From contig MU128940.1 of assembly GCA_014904985.1 (NCBI GenBank), forward strand, positions 186,001-250,000: 64,000 nt of DNA. Reading direction: 5' to 3'. This DNA is from Hydnum rufescens UP504 (lineage: Eukaryota > Basidiomycota > Agaricomycetes > Cantharellales > Hydnaceae). Under the pieces are notes generated by a model. The model saw only the letters and a program-made list of their open reading frames with translations, did not search any database and was not told where the DNA came from. Numbering within the stretch: the stretch's first letter is position 1; the number at the start of each line of letters is the position of its first letter. Shown here in pieces: positions 13,650 through 26,061 of this stretch. The translations under genes were made by a program, and so were the position numbers.

Positions 13650-15219
13650 TCATAACCCCCATCCACTCTTGGCTACTCCGACATCGCTTAGAAGCGACCT
13701 TACCTTCGCCCGCTCGGTCTCGCTCAGGAACATGATCACGAATGAGAATCGCTCGATTGAGGACAGTGATGTCACGTATGTTCGAACAGAAGACTTAGGG
13801 ACAGTGCCAGCACCAGAAGGGGGGGATGACCCAAGGGAAGGGGTAAGGACAGCTTCCAAGGTCTCGACGATTGACATCAGGATCGCTGACGTGAGCGAAA
13901 TGCCAAAGAGCGGCTTGATTGCCGACGGTGGTAGACTCTACAAGCACAAAGTAATCAAGCACTGACGCCACCATGGCTATGGTTGTGCTACGTACAGAGA
14001 TAATCTCCCATTTCTCCATATGGGAAGTCGCTGCGTTCCATTCTTTGGTATACTCAAACAATGTGGTAGGTGCAGGCCGCGCGTTCGGCCTCGGGTTATC
14101 GTGTGGGCGTCTTGCGTGGAGGGGATCGGGAGAGGATGAGGATGCATTTGAATCTCCAACGATAGCTGACGCATTGAAGACCTTGCTAGCAGGTTTTGGT
14201 GTGCCCTCTAAAGATGACCCTGAGGGTCGAAATATCCCGCCGCCAACCGTCCTCTTTAGGGGGGCGGTAGCGGCAGTGGGAATTTCTCCGGTCATCTTCG
14301 AGGATGAGCTACCATTGATAGAGCGAGTAGAAACAGGCGTCAAAAGGACATCTGGGGCGACAGCGGCACGCGATTCTGGGGAGGATGAAGAATTTCTGCT
14401 AGCATTGGTACTTGATTTGACCGAAGAATAGAGTGGATTCTCATTGGCCGTATCATCCACAATCTCGATCGGTATCCGTCGCCGCCTCGGTTTGGAGTTT
14501 GAGGGCCCAGATGATGAGGAAGATGAGGGCGTTGCGTCCACGACATCAATAGGTACACGGACACGTTTCGGAAGGAACTGAAGAATGAGGCAGGCCCAGA
14601 TATAAGACTACGAAGAGAGAGATGGTGACACTACAAAAGACGTACACTAGATTTGGATGTATTTGGAGATGAAGATGAAGGTCGGACCTTGCTCAGTTTT
14701 TCAAGCTCATCTTTCACCGCACCGTTATTCGGCTCAAGACGAACAGCCTCACGGAGGTCTTGACAGATTATGACGGGGTAGAGATATTATATGATTTGTG
14801 TCTAATGAGGACATATACATACCTGCTTTAGCTTCGTGAAATTTATTAAGAGAAATGCGGGCTTGGGCTCTCCGAAAGAGCCCCTTCACATTTATTTTGC
14901 TCAACGCCAGCACGGTGGTACAATCACGTTCGGCATCCTCAAATCTTTCCGAGCGATGGGTATGAGTATCCAGTGCAGGATTTTCCCAAGGCACATTTGG
15001 CTCACTTCCCAAGCTTAAGATACGCGGCGGCGCGATTTAGAGGGTAGGTTGGGTCCGTACGATCTGCGAACATGGCGGAGCTGTAATGACCAACTGCTGC
15101 GGCAAAGTCTCCAGCCTTATAGGCAAGATTTCCCTGAGAGGATAATTCGGTCTCTCCAGTGGACACAAGATACTGCTACAACTAAATACCTTTTCTTTTG
15201 CTGCAGCAGCGGCGGCCAT
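13650..15219 (-). CDS. RPAP3/Tah1-type TPR co-chaperone
   Basis: TPR adaptor of the HSP90-R2TP type, expected to link HSP90 to assembly of RNA polymerases, snoRNPs and PIKK kinases. Starts MAAAAAAKEK at 15219, then an intron, then TPR helices (GNLAYKAGDFAAAVGHYSSA, YPLNRAAAYLKLG, FEDAERDCTTVLAL, GLFRRAQARISLNKFHEA). A Ser/Pro-rich low-complexity linker follows (about 14130-14540). The C-terminal RPAP3_C-like domain reads PTTLFEYTKEWNAA, an intron at 13938-13995, LPPSAIKPLFGISLTSAIL, and VIMFLSETERAK. The last codons (stop at 13650) are uncertain because a GTAAGG after ERAK could start one more intron. Divergent from ALG11. Confidence 0.82.
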
Positions 15220-15276
15220 GAAGTCTGGAGGTTCGAGAATAAGAATTTAGGCATTCGCCGCAAGTTTTCTCATCAC
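15220..15276. promoter_or_regulatory. 57-bp bidirectional promoter gap
   Basis: Only 57 bp separate the start codons of the TPR gene (15219, minus) and ALG11 (15277, plus). At least the core elements and both 5' leaders must be shared or lie inside the neighbouring gene. No TATA box was seen. Confidence 0.6.
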
Positions 15277-17331
15277 ATGACTAATTGGGGATACATTGGG
15301 GGCGTGTTGGCCCTAATTTCCCTGTTGACGTTGTCGACCGTCAGCGGGGCTGTCCTTCTCCTCGGATACTATCTCCGTTTACGCAACGAGACACGTCGCG
15401 GATTTATTCTCGATTCCCTGGCCACCGACGATGCTGAGCGCCTATCCATTGGACGCAAGACTATCGCCGGCTTCTTTCACCCATACTGGTGCGCCGAGTT
15501 CAGAGTCCTTTTAGGATCCAATTTTTTGAGAAGCCTTTTGGCCATCCAGCAATGCTGGTGGTGGAGGAGAAAGAGTGCTCTGGGCCGCAGTAGCGTACCT
15601 TCAAAGAACCGAACCGGACCTAGTTTGCGTTGTGTATACGGGCGACACTGAAGCCTCCAAGGGAGATATAATATCCAATGTCCAGGTAGCTTGAGCCCGC
15701 ATGCCATTATTTTCCATCTAGCTGATTTTGCACATTTCCGTACAAGGCAAAGTTTGGTATTAAGCTCGCCCCTGATTCACTTGTCTTTGCGTATCTCTCG
15801 TCTCGCCACTTGGTTGAGGGGAAGACCTGGGCTCGATTTACACTCTTTGGACAGAGTCTCGGATCTCTGGTTCTCGTATGGGAAGCTTTAGATCGCGTCG
15901 TCCCAGATATCTTTCTTGGTGAATTTCATTGCCACATACTCGAGCTCCTGGAAACTGACGCGTCCACCTAATCAGACACAATGGGCTACTCATTCATATA
16001 CCCCTTCTTACGTGCATTGCGTCTAAAGCCCTCACCCTCAACTTACGTACCGTCGCGATCTCCGCACCGACTACCCATTGGTGCGTATGTGCATTACCCC
16101 ACGATAAGCCCCACGATGCTCCAACGAGTTCGTAATCGTGAAGCTGGAATCACCAACCAGTCTAATGTAGCTTCCAGCTCATGGCGCACTACTCTCAAAT
16201 TAATGTGTGTTTCCTTCTCCCTCTTCTCACAGCTTTCTTGACGGTTTTTTTCTTCCTTCTGTGTTGGATGGCAGATATTATCGCCTGTTCGCTTTTGCCT
16301 ACGTATATTCTTTAAATTGCGCGGATTACATCGTTGTGAATGGATCATGGACCAAGAATCACATTGATACCCTACTTCATTCCCGTCGTTCAAGTCAAAG
16401 TCGCTCCAGACTGTCGTCACCATCTAGTGAGACTGAAAAGGACAAGGTTAAGGACGTGGCGTCCAACGGAGTTGATATCCTCTATCCGCCTTGCGACGCT
16501 GAAGCATTGCAGAGACTGCCTCTGGATGGCCGAGATCGTGGGATCCTTCTGACCGTTGCACAATTTAGGTGCTCCTTATTATCTGGGCTTATTGGCGATG
16601 CTCTAACCCGTAAAGACAGGCCTGAGAAGAATCATTCGATTCAACTTTGGGCGCTACACTCCCTCTTTTCCTCTCATCCAGAATACCGTAGCGGTGACAC
16701 GAGGGTCAAGCTCATTCTTATCGGTACCGTCCGAAATGCCGATGACGCGGCCCGAGTTAACGCCTTAAGGGCATTGGCGAAGGAACTTGACATCCAGGTG
16801 ATTGCTTCTCCTTCTGGATCCCCCCTTCCCTTGGGATTTAAGGACACATGTCTTTCCTTGCATAGGACAACGTAGAGTTCGTGCTGAACGCATCATATGA
16901 CGAACTGGTTTTTTGGCTTGGAAAAGCTTCGATCGGAATCAGCTCGATGGTGGACGAGCATTTTGGTATCAATGTCGTGGACTTCATAGTGCGTGATCCT
17001 GTTACAGGCCCTGCTCCCCCTCCCGATCCTCCCCTGAGGGCTCATCGTGATTCTCTGCTAGGCTGCAGGACTCATCCCCGTAGTGCACGCCTCCGGGGGG
17101 CCTCTTCTTGACATCCTTACACCTGTAGATTCCCAGCCCACCGGATTCTTTTACGCAACCGATGCAAGATCGGTGGACTTCGCGGCCAGTTTGCACACAG
17201 CTCTGAGCCTGACGTCCGATGAAGAACACGCCATGCGGACACGGGCTCGGAGGGCCGCGCGGCGCTTCAGTACGGCCGAGTTTGAGTGGGGCTTTCAGAA
17301 GCTTTGGGAGGGTCTTTACGGGTCTCGGTGA
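15277..17331 (+). CDS. ALG11: ALG11 alpha-1,2-mannosyltransferase
   Basis: GT4-family enzyme on the cytosolic face of the ER that adds the fourth and fifth mannoses to the lipid-linked N-glycan precursor, using GDP-mannose. The start at 15277 (MTNWGYIGG) is followed at once by a transmembrane segment (VLALISLLTLSTVSGAVLLL). Exons then give FHPYC, NAGGGGERVLWAAVAYLQ, FTLFGQSLGSLVLVWEALD, MGYSFIYPFLR, CADYIVVNGSWTKNHID, VDILYPPCD, VEFVLNASYDELVFWL, DEHFGINVVDF and AGLIPVVHASGGPLLDI, ending at 17331. In the donor-site motif the second acidic residue is Asp (GINVVD) where the family usually has Glu (V-V-E). About eight short introns. Confidence 0.92.
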
Positions 17332-17571
17332 CACATTTACGGTTGAAGCTTGGGCCTTCATCTCTATTTCCTGGTACTGCGCGGGCGCCTCAGATAATGG
17401 ATCGGACTTTATAAGTAAGTGTTGGGTTGTGGTAGGTCCAGTAGGTTTGCTACGATTCGTGTTCCGTTTTCGATGTCATCTTAGGTTTTATTATTATAAT
17501 GGTGTGCTGCGTTGGCTGGTCGGTATCTTACATAACATTTCCGCCGTGACTCAGTGCTCAGTGTCATGACC

Positions 17572-18651
17572 GTCTTAAGTCTAACAAACCTGCAGCTGTA
17601 TGACATGCTCAAGCAAGTTAACACAACAATGGGGGGTCGGATTGGGTGTGACCTAGAAAAGTAACAATATGTGACTCGTAGACGCAGGTGGTTACCAAAC
17701 TATATTGTAAGGCACCAAATAAATCACGTGGTTTGTGAGAATGAGATGGAAGCGACTGGGATGAAGACCGACTGTCCCAAACATCACCCTACAGTAAAGA
17801 GAATCTCAAAAATATTCAGAGCTAGTTCTTTACTGCCATTTCCCCGTCTCTACTGCCCAATTGGGTTACCCGCAAGAATAAGGTGATTTGTTTGGGACCT
17901 TAACCACCATACATTTGGACGGCAATAGTCAATATAATTGGGTACTACGTTATGTGTATACAAAGGGATTCCAGCCTCTATATAGTGGCTGGTGATCGTG
18001 GGTCGGAAAGGACCGTTTCTATGCTAAACCTGGTCCCCCCCGCCCCACCCCTGGTCATCATGTGACACCCTAATATTGTTAATTGTTGTTTAAGCCAGGA
18101 AGGAGGTTACACTAGGCTAATCGGTCCCGCTCTCGCGCGCACCCGCAGTTTTCACGCTTGCAAGCGCGCTTGCAGCCTCTTGGTAGTTCCATATCTCTGC
18201 GAGTTCTTTTCATCTCGCTGATGGGGATATGGTTTGGATCCTACTAATAGGTCTTTACTCACTCGCTGCCCCACGCTGCTTGTGTGTCAGCTTCATGCCG
18301 TCCTCACACTTCTGCGGGTCCCGAGTGGCGCTCCACCTCGGATTCTTTTCAGACATATAACCTTCCGCTGTATTCGTAGTTTTTCTCTCGTTCTCTTCGG
18401 TACCCTACGCTTAGTGTTCCGTTTATTTTTGTGTCCACCCTCCTGCCTCCCCTTACTCCACCTTTTTCCTTTTCGTCTTTGTACCCTACCGGTCGTCGCC
18501 GCAAATTTGAGGCCCTCTTTCGGGGGCTGTCGTCTTACTACCTCTCGGTGCATCGGAGGCGTTTAACCGATTAGCAACAACCCGAAATGTGACGTTATCG
18601 TTAGCTTTGGTAACACTGGGTGTGACGTGACAGGTTTGTTAGACTTAAGAC
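17572..18651. mobile_element. Inverted-repeat-bounded segment, 1.08 kb
   Basis: The 21-bp sequence 17572-17592 (GTCTTAAGTCTAACAAACCT plus G) occurs as a perfect reverse complement at 18631-18651. The interior has no recognisable transposase. One possible flanking similarity (CATGACC left, TATGACC right) is too loose to call a target-site duplication. Interpreted as a non-autonomous DNA element or fold-back element. Confidence 0.65.
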
Positions 18652-18734
18652 CGCTACAGTATGACCTTTTATTACATAATGTACCTACGTAGTGACTCTC
18701 TTCTACGTGTTCCGCGCACTGGCGCTCTTCAGAT

Positions 18735-19147
18735 TAGTGTAGTGTTGCGACCTTGGGTCGGCACGTGACTTTGCGCAATCTCTAGGCACCATATATGCCT
18801 GTGACCTGTGCCGGCCCCCCTTACTGTAAAGCAGCTGTGAGCACACATGGAGAGCACCCAGTCTTCTAGAGAGAAATCCCGATGGTGATGCCATGCATCC
18901 CAAACAAACACTATGCCGGATGATGGAATCACATAGCAGATAGTGATGATAACAGTGCCAATGATGAAAATGGGGAGTAATGAGTTTGATTGATTAGAGT
19001 GGGCGGCAGAGGGGCAAGCACGAGGTCTCAGGGCAGGCCCTGTTTCCATATATGGTAATTCAATTCAATTCGTTGTGACCTGTGACCGGACCTTTTAAGT
19101 CTTGTGACCTGTGACCCCTCCGCGACCGAAGTCGTAACACTACACTA
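18735..19147. mobile_element. MITE-like element, about 409 bp, TA flanks
   Basis: GTGTAGTGTT at 18737-18746 and its exact complement AACACTACAC at 19136-19145 are flanked on both sides by TA (18735-18736, 19146-19147) and then GAT. The similarity continues imperfectly inwards (GCGACCTTGGGTCG versus ACGACTTCGGTCG). The interior lacks a coding region. The TA flanks suit a Tc1/mariner-like target site; the superfamily is inferred. Confidence 0.65.
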
Positions 19148-19850
19148 GATCTCCTAATCAGCGTGTCGTACACAATCGGAATCTTCGGATTGTACTGCGT
19201 CGAATTGGCGTGTCATCTATGGATCGCTAATATCGATACTAGGCAAATAAGCAATTGATAGCCAATTACATTTCAGCCCCGGAAATAAACGACACCGAAA
19301 CCGTCCTCAGCGTCCTGCATATTGAAACCGCGGTGGTCTCGCACAGGCCAAACACCCTCGTACACGGTCGTCAATACTCTACTCGCCTTTGATCTTATCC
19401 AACCCGTCTTAGATCGGAACAAAATCACCTAATGGAGGTCTCTGCACTCCCGCAGTCTGAGGCGGAGTTACTCTGATGTAATGGAAATCACTGTACGGAT
19501 CCCTGGCGAGGCATACGCAATCTGGCCTGGCAACTAGCACCCTCTGCGGATGGCAAGCTGCGTAATCTCAAGAGATTAGTGCAAGCACTTGGTCGAAAAG
19601 ACGTGGTCCCAAGTCAAGAGAATATTTTTGTGCCCTGGTGACAACTACCAAAGCAGGTAATTTTATGGCGCACCTGAATTTCACATGGACTATATATACG
19701 GCATTTTCGGTACCTGAGAGTAATTCAGTTTCGGTCCTTCGGAGTCACATTTGCTCATCATCTCTACCTCAGTGCACGGCTTGGTGCCGAAAATCGGGTT
19801 ATATTGGGACGAGATGACACCACCGATGAGGCTGCCTAAATTCCCAGTCA

Positions 19851-22800
19851 ATGTCCCCCCCAAGTCGCGAGGATTTGTCCACAGATAGCGATAAGGACGA
19901 CAGGTCCACCGCGTCGGACCCTTGGGAAGACTACTGGAAATCTGTTGAAGAAACGTACAGGCGCAAATGGTGGCAGATATGGCGTCCATCTCATCCCCCG
20001 CCCCCCCCTCTTGCAAATATGGATGAGGCCCCCCAGATTCCTCTCGCAACGTTCGATTCATTGAACTTGGTTGCCTAACGACGACATCTTGACCATCCGT
20101 TGTTTACAGGGCCTCTCTATTTTCCATCTTCACATTCTCATGGATTACCCCTGTAATGGTCATCGGATGGCAGCGGCCTCTTCAGGTATCTCTCTACACA
20201 GTCAGGTAAACCCAAGTCAACAGCTAAAGGTTGCCTTCCAATAGGCGGGAGATCTCTGGACGATGGACGAATCCCGCAAGGCTCACGTTCTCGCGGCGAA
20301 GTTTGATGACCGATGGCGCGTTAGAGTCAAGGCTGCCAATGAGTGGAATGCGGCCCTCGAGAATGGTACCATTGCTCCTGGAGCAGTTCGGCGAATGTGG
20401 TGGAAGGTCAAGTCATTCGGGGATTCTAATAAACAGCTCGAATTCCGCGAGCGATGGGGGAAATCCTCTCGTCGGGAACCGAGTTTGTTTTTTGCACTTA
20501 ATGATGTCGTTGGCTGGGACTTCTGGGTTGGAGGTACGTCATACTTGAACTCAGGATCTCCGTACGGGAACACCTTCTGACACTAAATTATAGGTGTTTG
20601 TAAAATAATTGGTGATACGGCTCGGTCATGCGCACCTTTAGCTTCTAAAGTGTGTTCCATGATAAGTACGTGTTCGTGTCTTCACCAACATCATCTTCCC
20701 ACCGTAGGTTCTCATCAAGTACGCACAACAACGGGCTGATCCCCATAAACCGAAGCCCCATATTGGAAAGGGAATCGGAAGCGCCTTGGGCCTAGTGATC
20801 CTCACCATCATGTCGTCCATTTTCCAGCATCAGTGGTTTTGGAGATCTATGACTAGTGGACTTCATGCTCGCACGGCCCTCATCAATTCCCTTTATACTC
20901 GCAGCCTGAACTTCACGCCCAAGGCTCGAACCATCCATTCAAATGGGACCCTTGTGAATCATCTAAGCACAGACATATCGAGGATCGACTACTTCTTTCA
21001 GTGGTTTCACCCTACTTGGACTTCTTCGATACAGGCAAGTACTGGTATCAAATACTTGTGGAGTCTGCGCTGATATTGTATATTCGAAGATCGTTATTTG
21101 TTTAGCACTTCTTTGTGCGCAGATGGGACCCGCGGCTCTCGCAGGTTTTGCCATGTTATTGCTACTGGTCCCAGTCGAGGCAAAAGCAATGAAACTTCAG
21201 CTACGGATGCGTCAATCATCGATGAAATTTACGGACCAGCGGGCCGGTCTGTTGCGGGAGTGAGTCCATCATCGACTACCATAACATGACCTAGCTTAGG
21301 TGTCAACAAAGGATCCTGGGTGCCATGCGCATAACGAAACTTTTCACATACGAGATACCCCTGTTAAACCGTATGTTTTGGCCTTGTTTGATCGCTCCGT
21401 GGTCACGATTAATTGATTTTGCAGGTATCTCTGTAATTCGCGAACAAGAACTAGCCGGGGTCAGAACCTTGCAATTGATGCTGGCTGCAGCGTGCGTCGT
21501 CTTTCTTACACTACCTACTAAAGACCTGACGCTTCTCTTGTTTCTTCTTTCAGACTAGCCATTGCGTTTTCTATACCAGCCTTGGCCTCCGTGCTGGCCT
21601 TTATCGTCTATGCAGCTGCTGGACATTCTCTGGATCCTGCTATAATATTTACTTCGTTGTCTCTCTTCGGTTTACTTCGACAGCCTTTCATGTTTCTACC
21701 CCGCAGCTTGAGTGCAAGCACGGATGGGCGAAATGCTTTTTCGAGATTATCGCGCGTCTTCCTGGCAGACACCATGGAAGAAACCACCCCAATCGATCTG
21801 GATCTTCCCTTCGCCGTGCTCGTGAGGGATGCTGATTTCTGTTGGGAATCACGTCCGGGTAGCGTTGGGGCATCATCAAAGGCGAAATTGACATCGACGG
21901 CCGCTCGCCCCAGCAAAGAGATGGATTTGAGCTCCCCCGACCCTTCCACCATTCAAGCAGGGCCCTTTTCGGTCCGCGGCGTGAATATTACTATTCCCCG
22001 TGGCGGAAAGATCTATGCGATCGTGGGCTCAGTCGGTTCCGGGAAGTCCAGTCTTATTCAAGGCAGGTTTCCAAAATCGGAAGGGTTGTGCACCCTCTTA
22101 TTTTATTATTTTCCTCCCCTATAGGACTCGTAGGGGAGATGCGGATGGCAAGGGGCGAAATGAAACTAGGAGGTTCATTGGCTTACTGTGCGCAGACACC
22201 ATGGATTCAAAATGCATCCCTGGTGTGTTCTTCCGAGCCTGCCTATGTGATCCAGCCTCGATTCGTGTCTGTTATAGCGATCAAATGTGCTATTCGGCGG
22301 GAATTCGACGAATGGCGATACTGGCAAGTGCTATCGGACGCCTCGTTGAAAGCCGACCTTGAAATTTTGCCAGACGGGGATTTCACGGAGGTGTGGTGCG
22401 ACTTCCATCGTGTATAGGCTGCTGCTCACTAAGGTCTTGCAGATTGGAGAAAGGGGGATCAGTGAGTAGTATTGCAGAATGCTTTGCACAATTGAGTAAT
22501 GCGCTTTTCTAGATCTGTCTGGTGGGCAGAAGGCACGAGGTAACATTGATGCAACCCAAAATCTCATTGGGGCGATCCGCTCATTGGTCTCAAATAGTTA
22601 ACCTGGCTCGTGCTCTGTACAGCGAAGCTGACATCGTAGTTCTGGACGACCCCCTGTCTGCAGTGGATGCGCATGTCGGGCAGAGCTTGTTCAACGATGC
22701 CATATTGGGTCTTAAGGCCCGGGGGAAAGCAGTAATTTTGGTTACACATGCGCTACACTTCCTCCCTCAAGTGGATCACGTTTACCACCTCGCGAACGGA

Positions 22801-25790
22801 GTTATTCATGAAGAAGGCACGTATGAAGAGCTTATTTCCAATGGCGGTCTATTTTCCGTCCTTGTCCGGGATTTTGGCTCTCAGAACGTACGCCAGAGCC
22901 AGGTACATGAGGATGATGCGGAGGTACAACTTGATGGTAACCAAGCGGTCAATCCTGCAGCGGACGGGGGTAACGCAAAAGTTGGACGTGCACTCATGCA
23001 AATAGAGACACGGAAAATTGGATCCATTTCCGGAGCAGGTCTGTCCAGTATTCGGCCCAATTTCTCATTCTGATTATCTTCTGCAGTGTTCTGGAGTTAT
23101 ATCGTGGCGGGCGGAGGAATTTTAGCCCTGATGTTACTTCTATTTTGTGCAACCCTTATGCAAGGTTGGTTACCACTCCTGTGGTCGCCGGTTTCAGAGA
23201 TCTCATATGTCTGCTTGCATAGTCTCCCAGGTCCTCACTAACTACTGGCTTATATGGTGGGAAGACAATGCATTTCATCAAAGGCCGGGTTTCTATATGG
23301 TATGGATCCTGTGCAGCAGATAAAGAGTGAATGCTGATAGATGCTGTAGGGTCTCTACGGTGGACTGGGGATTGGACAAACTTTATTCATGTTTGCGACG
23401 TGAGTTTCATGTTGCTTGTTGCTTTGGTACCTCCACTTGAAACGACCATTAGGGGAGCTTCGATCTCTTGGATGTGTTACTTGGCATCTGCAAAAATGCA
23501 TTCCAAGGGCTTGACCAGGGCTCTTCATGCCCCGATGTCATTTTTCGATACGACACCTCTTGGTGCGTAACATAGTTCTTTTCCATTCTTGACGTGATCC
23601 TAAGGTTTAGTGTAGGCCGAATCCTTGGCGTGTTTGGAAAGGACATGGACAGTAAGCAATAGTATTTTCCAACCGCAATTGTAATTTTACTAATCAACAT
23701 TGGTTACTATCAGCTATCGATAATCCACTACCAGGTTGGTTCTGCTACAAATACTTGTGGCACCCAGGCTGATTTGGTTGATTCGCAGATTCGTTCAGAA
23801 TGCGTGAGTCACCCTCAAATTGAATACCTGTGGCGTCTCTTTGATGCCTCTTCCCAGTTGCGCAGACACTATGCATGGTGCTCGGGTCGATCCTTTTGAT
23901 CACCATCCTGTTTCATTACTTCCTTCCAGTGGCTTTCATCGTAGTGCTTGGTTATATTGTACTCGGCAAATTTTACTTGGCGAGCTCTCGTGAAATGAAG
24001 CGACTTGGTACGTGCAGCTCCGTGTTGTGGCACCGACTGACTGAGCGTAACTTAACTGTGTTCAGATGGAATCCTTCGGTCGGAACTATATTCTCATTTT
24101 TCGGAATCCCTTTCAGGTTTGGCGACCATCCATGCTTATGGGGAATCGTCTCGATTCATCGCAGACAATGCCCGTTTCATCGATCATGGGAATTCTGCGC
24201 TTTATTTGACCATCAGTATGTATAGTTTTCATCTTCTCTCGCTGCAGATCGATCTTTTTAATTTTCGAATGTAGCCAATCAACGATGGCTAAGCGTCAGA
24301 TTGGACACTGTCGGATCGATTCTAATATTCTCTGTATCTTTAATGTACGCAACGTATGCTTCGCATTGGACTATGAGTACTCACCGGACACTAGGGCCAT
24401 GTTTGGAGTGAATGGTGTATCGCCAGCTCAAATTGGGTTGGTCCTCACGTATGTCGTTGAAATCACGATGGTACTCTCTGCGGTGACGGTATGTGGACTT
24501 AGTGATGCATTTTCCGCATGATCCATTAATGATGGTGTCGATACTAATAACAGAGACAAACCGCAGAAGTTGAGGTAAGTAGAGTTAATATCCTTCCCGA
24601 CTGTATTCTGAGTGTCCCGACAGAATAACATGAACGCAGTGGAACGGATATTTCAATATAGTGACGAGGGACTGTCCCTCAGGAAGCCGCATATGAAATC
24701 AATGATCCCCCACCCCCTCCGAGCTGGCCAGAGCGCGGCGAAGTGGAATTTAAAGATGTTGTCCTCAGGTCCGCGAATCAGGGTATCCTTCGCAACTTAA
24801 TCAACTTGCCTTACTGATGGATCGCCTCCCAGCTATCGCCCGGGTTTACCTCCCGTTCTTCAGGGAATATCCTTCGTAGTGGATGGTGGCCAAAAAATTG
24901 GTGTTGTGGGTCGAACAGGCGCTGGAAAGAGTTCATTAATGGCAGCGCTCTTCCGCCTCGTCGAGCTGTCGTCCGGGTCCATACACATCGATGGATTGGA
25001 TATCTCAAAGTTGGGCTTGCGGCAATTGCGTAGCAAGATTTCAATCATTCCTCAAGACCCTTTCATTTTTTCTGGTGCGTTCAGATTTAAATCCATATTC
25101 CCTCCCTCCTTCCTGCCGCACACATGCAAATATTTTAAATTCTATTGCAGGCACGATCCGTAGTAATCTGGACCCGTTCTCGCAGCATGATGATGCCCGC
25201 CTCTGGGATGCCTTGCGCCGTTCGCATTTGGTCAACTCATTTGATTCGGAGGATGAGAAGTCAACGCCTCGGTTTACACTTGATACCACTATCGAGCCAG
25301 AGGGTTCCAATTTGAGCGTCGGGGAACGTTCATTGCTGAGCTTGGCTCGGGCTCTGTGTAAAGATTCCCAAATAGTCGTCATGGATGAGGCCACAGCCAG
25401 GTATTGTTTTTTGTTCCCCTCTAGTATTCTGTGGTGGATTCAACTGAATGTCTTTGATTTGTCTTGACAAGCGTGGACTTGGAAACCGATTCCAAAATCC
25501 AGGAGACAGTTCTGGCGGAGTTCTCGTCTCGGACGATCCTCTGCATTGCTCACCGCTTGAGGACGATCATCCATTATGACAAGATTCTCGTCCTGGATCA
25601 AGGGCAGGCAATAGTGAGTGGCATTTATGCCAGTGAGGTGTGCTGTGACTGACTCTGGGACCTGTAGGAGTTCGACACACCCCTCAATTTGTTCGACCGT
25701 AAAGATGGGGTCTTTCGGAGTCTGTGCGAGCAGAGTCACATAGGGCGGAAAGAAATAGAGGTTGAGGTGGGATCACTTGAAATTGTGTGA
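19851..25790 (+). CDS. ABCC-family (YOR1-like) multidrug transporter, frameshift in NBD1
   Basis: Full-length ABC exporter with TMD1-NBD1-TMD2-NBD2 and no extra N-terminal TMD0, as in yeast Yor1; plasma-membrane export of xenobiotics or organic anions is the likely role. Start 19851 ([12 protein letters not shown], then [16 protein letters not shown]). TMD1: [55 protein letters not shown]1: Walker [23 protein letters not shown], signature LSGGQKARV, Walker [16 protein letters not shown]2: [30 protein letters not shown]2: Walker [37 protein letters not shown]. Stop 25790. Between NVLFG and [11 protein letters not shown] (22293-22300) the frame shifts by one base, and no splice choice I tried repairs it. 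More than 20 short introns. Confidence 0.9.
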
Positions 25791-26061
25791 TGTACAATAG
25801 TATGTAGAATCTTGTGCGGGAAGGGGTCATCATCTGCACGATGTGCAGCACAGTCAAACCCTCGCGATGTATGGATGAATTATTTAGGTTCAGTCACGCG
25901 TCACAGCGACTTTTTCTGACCCACGCGCTCCGAGCCTTATCTGGCTGGGCTATTTTTCCATTATTACGCGGTGACCTTGAGAGTAGCCCCGGCTTTGGCT
26001 CTTTGGAGTGTGACATTCAATCTCGTCGCGGCACCCTCCGTAACCATTCACTTGGGACAGG

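Larger units (their letters stand above)
17332..19850. other. Gene-poor region with inverted-repeat elements
   Basis: 2.5 kb between ALG11 and the ABC transporter without a recognisable gene. It contains the inverted-repeat-bounded segment 17572-18651, a second TIR element 18735-19147, a perfect palindrome GCAAGCGCGCTTGC (18160-18173), and scattered TGTGACC-type motifs (for example 18799, 19080-19112). From 19150 to 19780 nothing distinctive was seen apart from probable promoter sequence of the transporter. Confidence 0.6.

Noticed and set aside
18234..18566. 110-codon plus frame and its antisense partner
   Set aside because: Low-complexity Leu/Pro/Arg composition inside an inverted-repeat-bounded segment, with no family resemblance.
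21036..21115. Possible GC-AG intron in the ABC transporter (CAG-GCAAGT)
   Set aside because: A GTACTGG donor a few bases later gives the right frame with a normal GT-AG intron.
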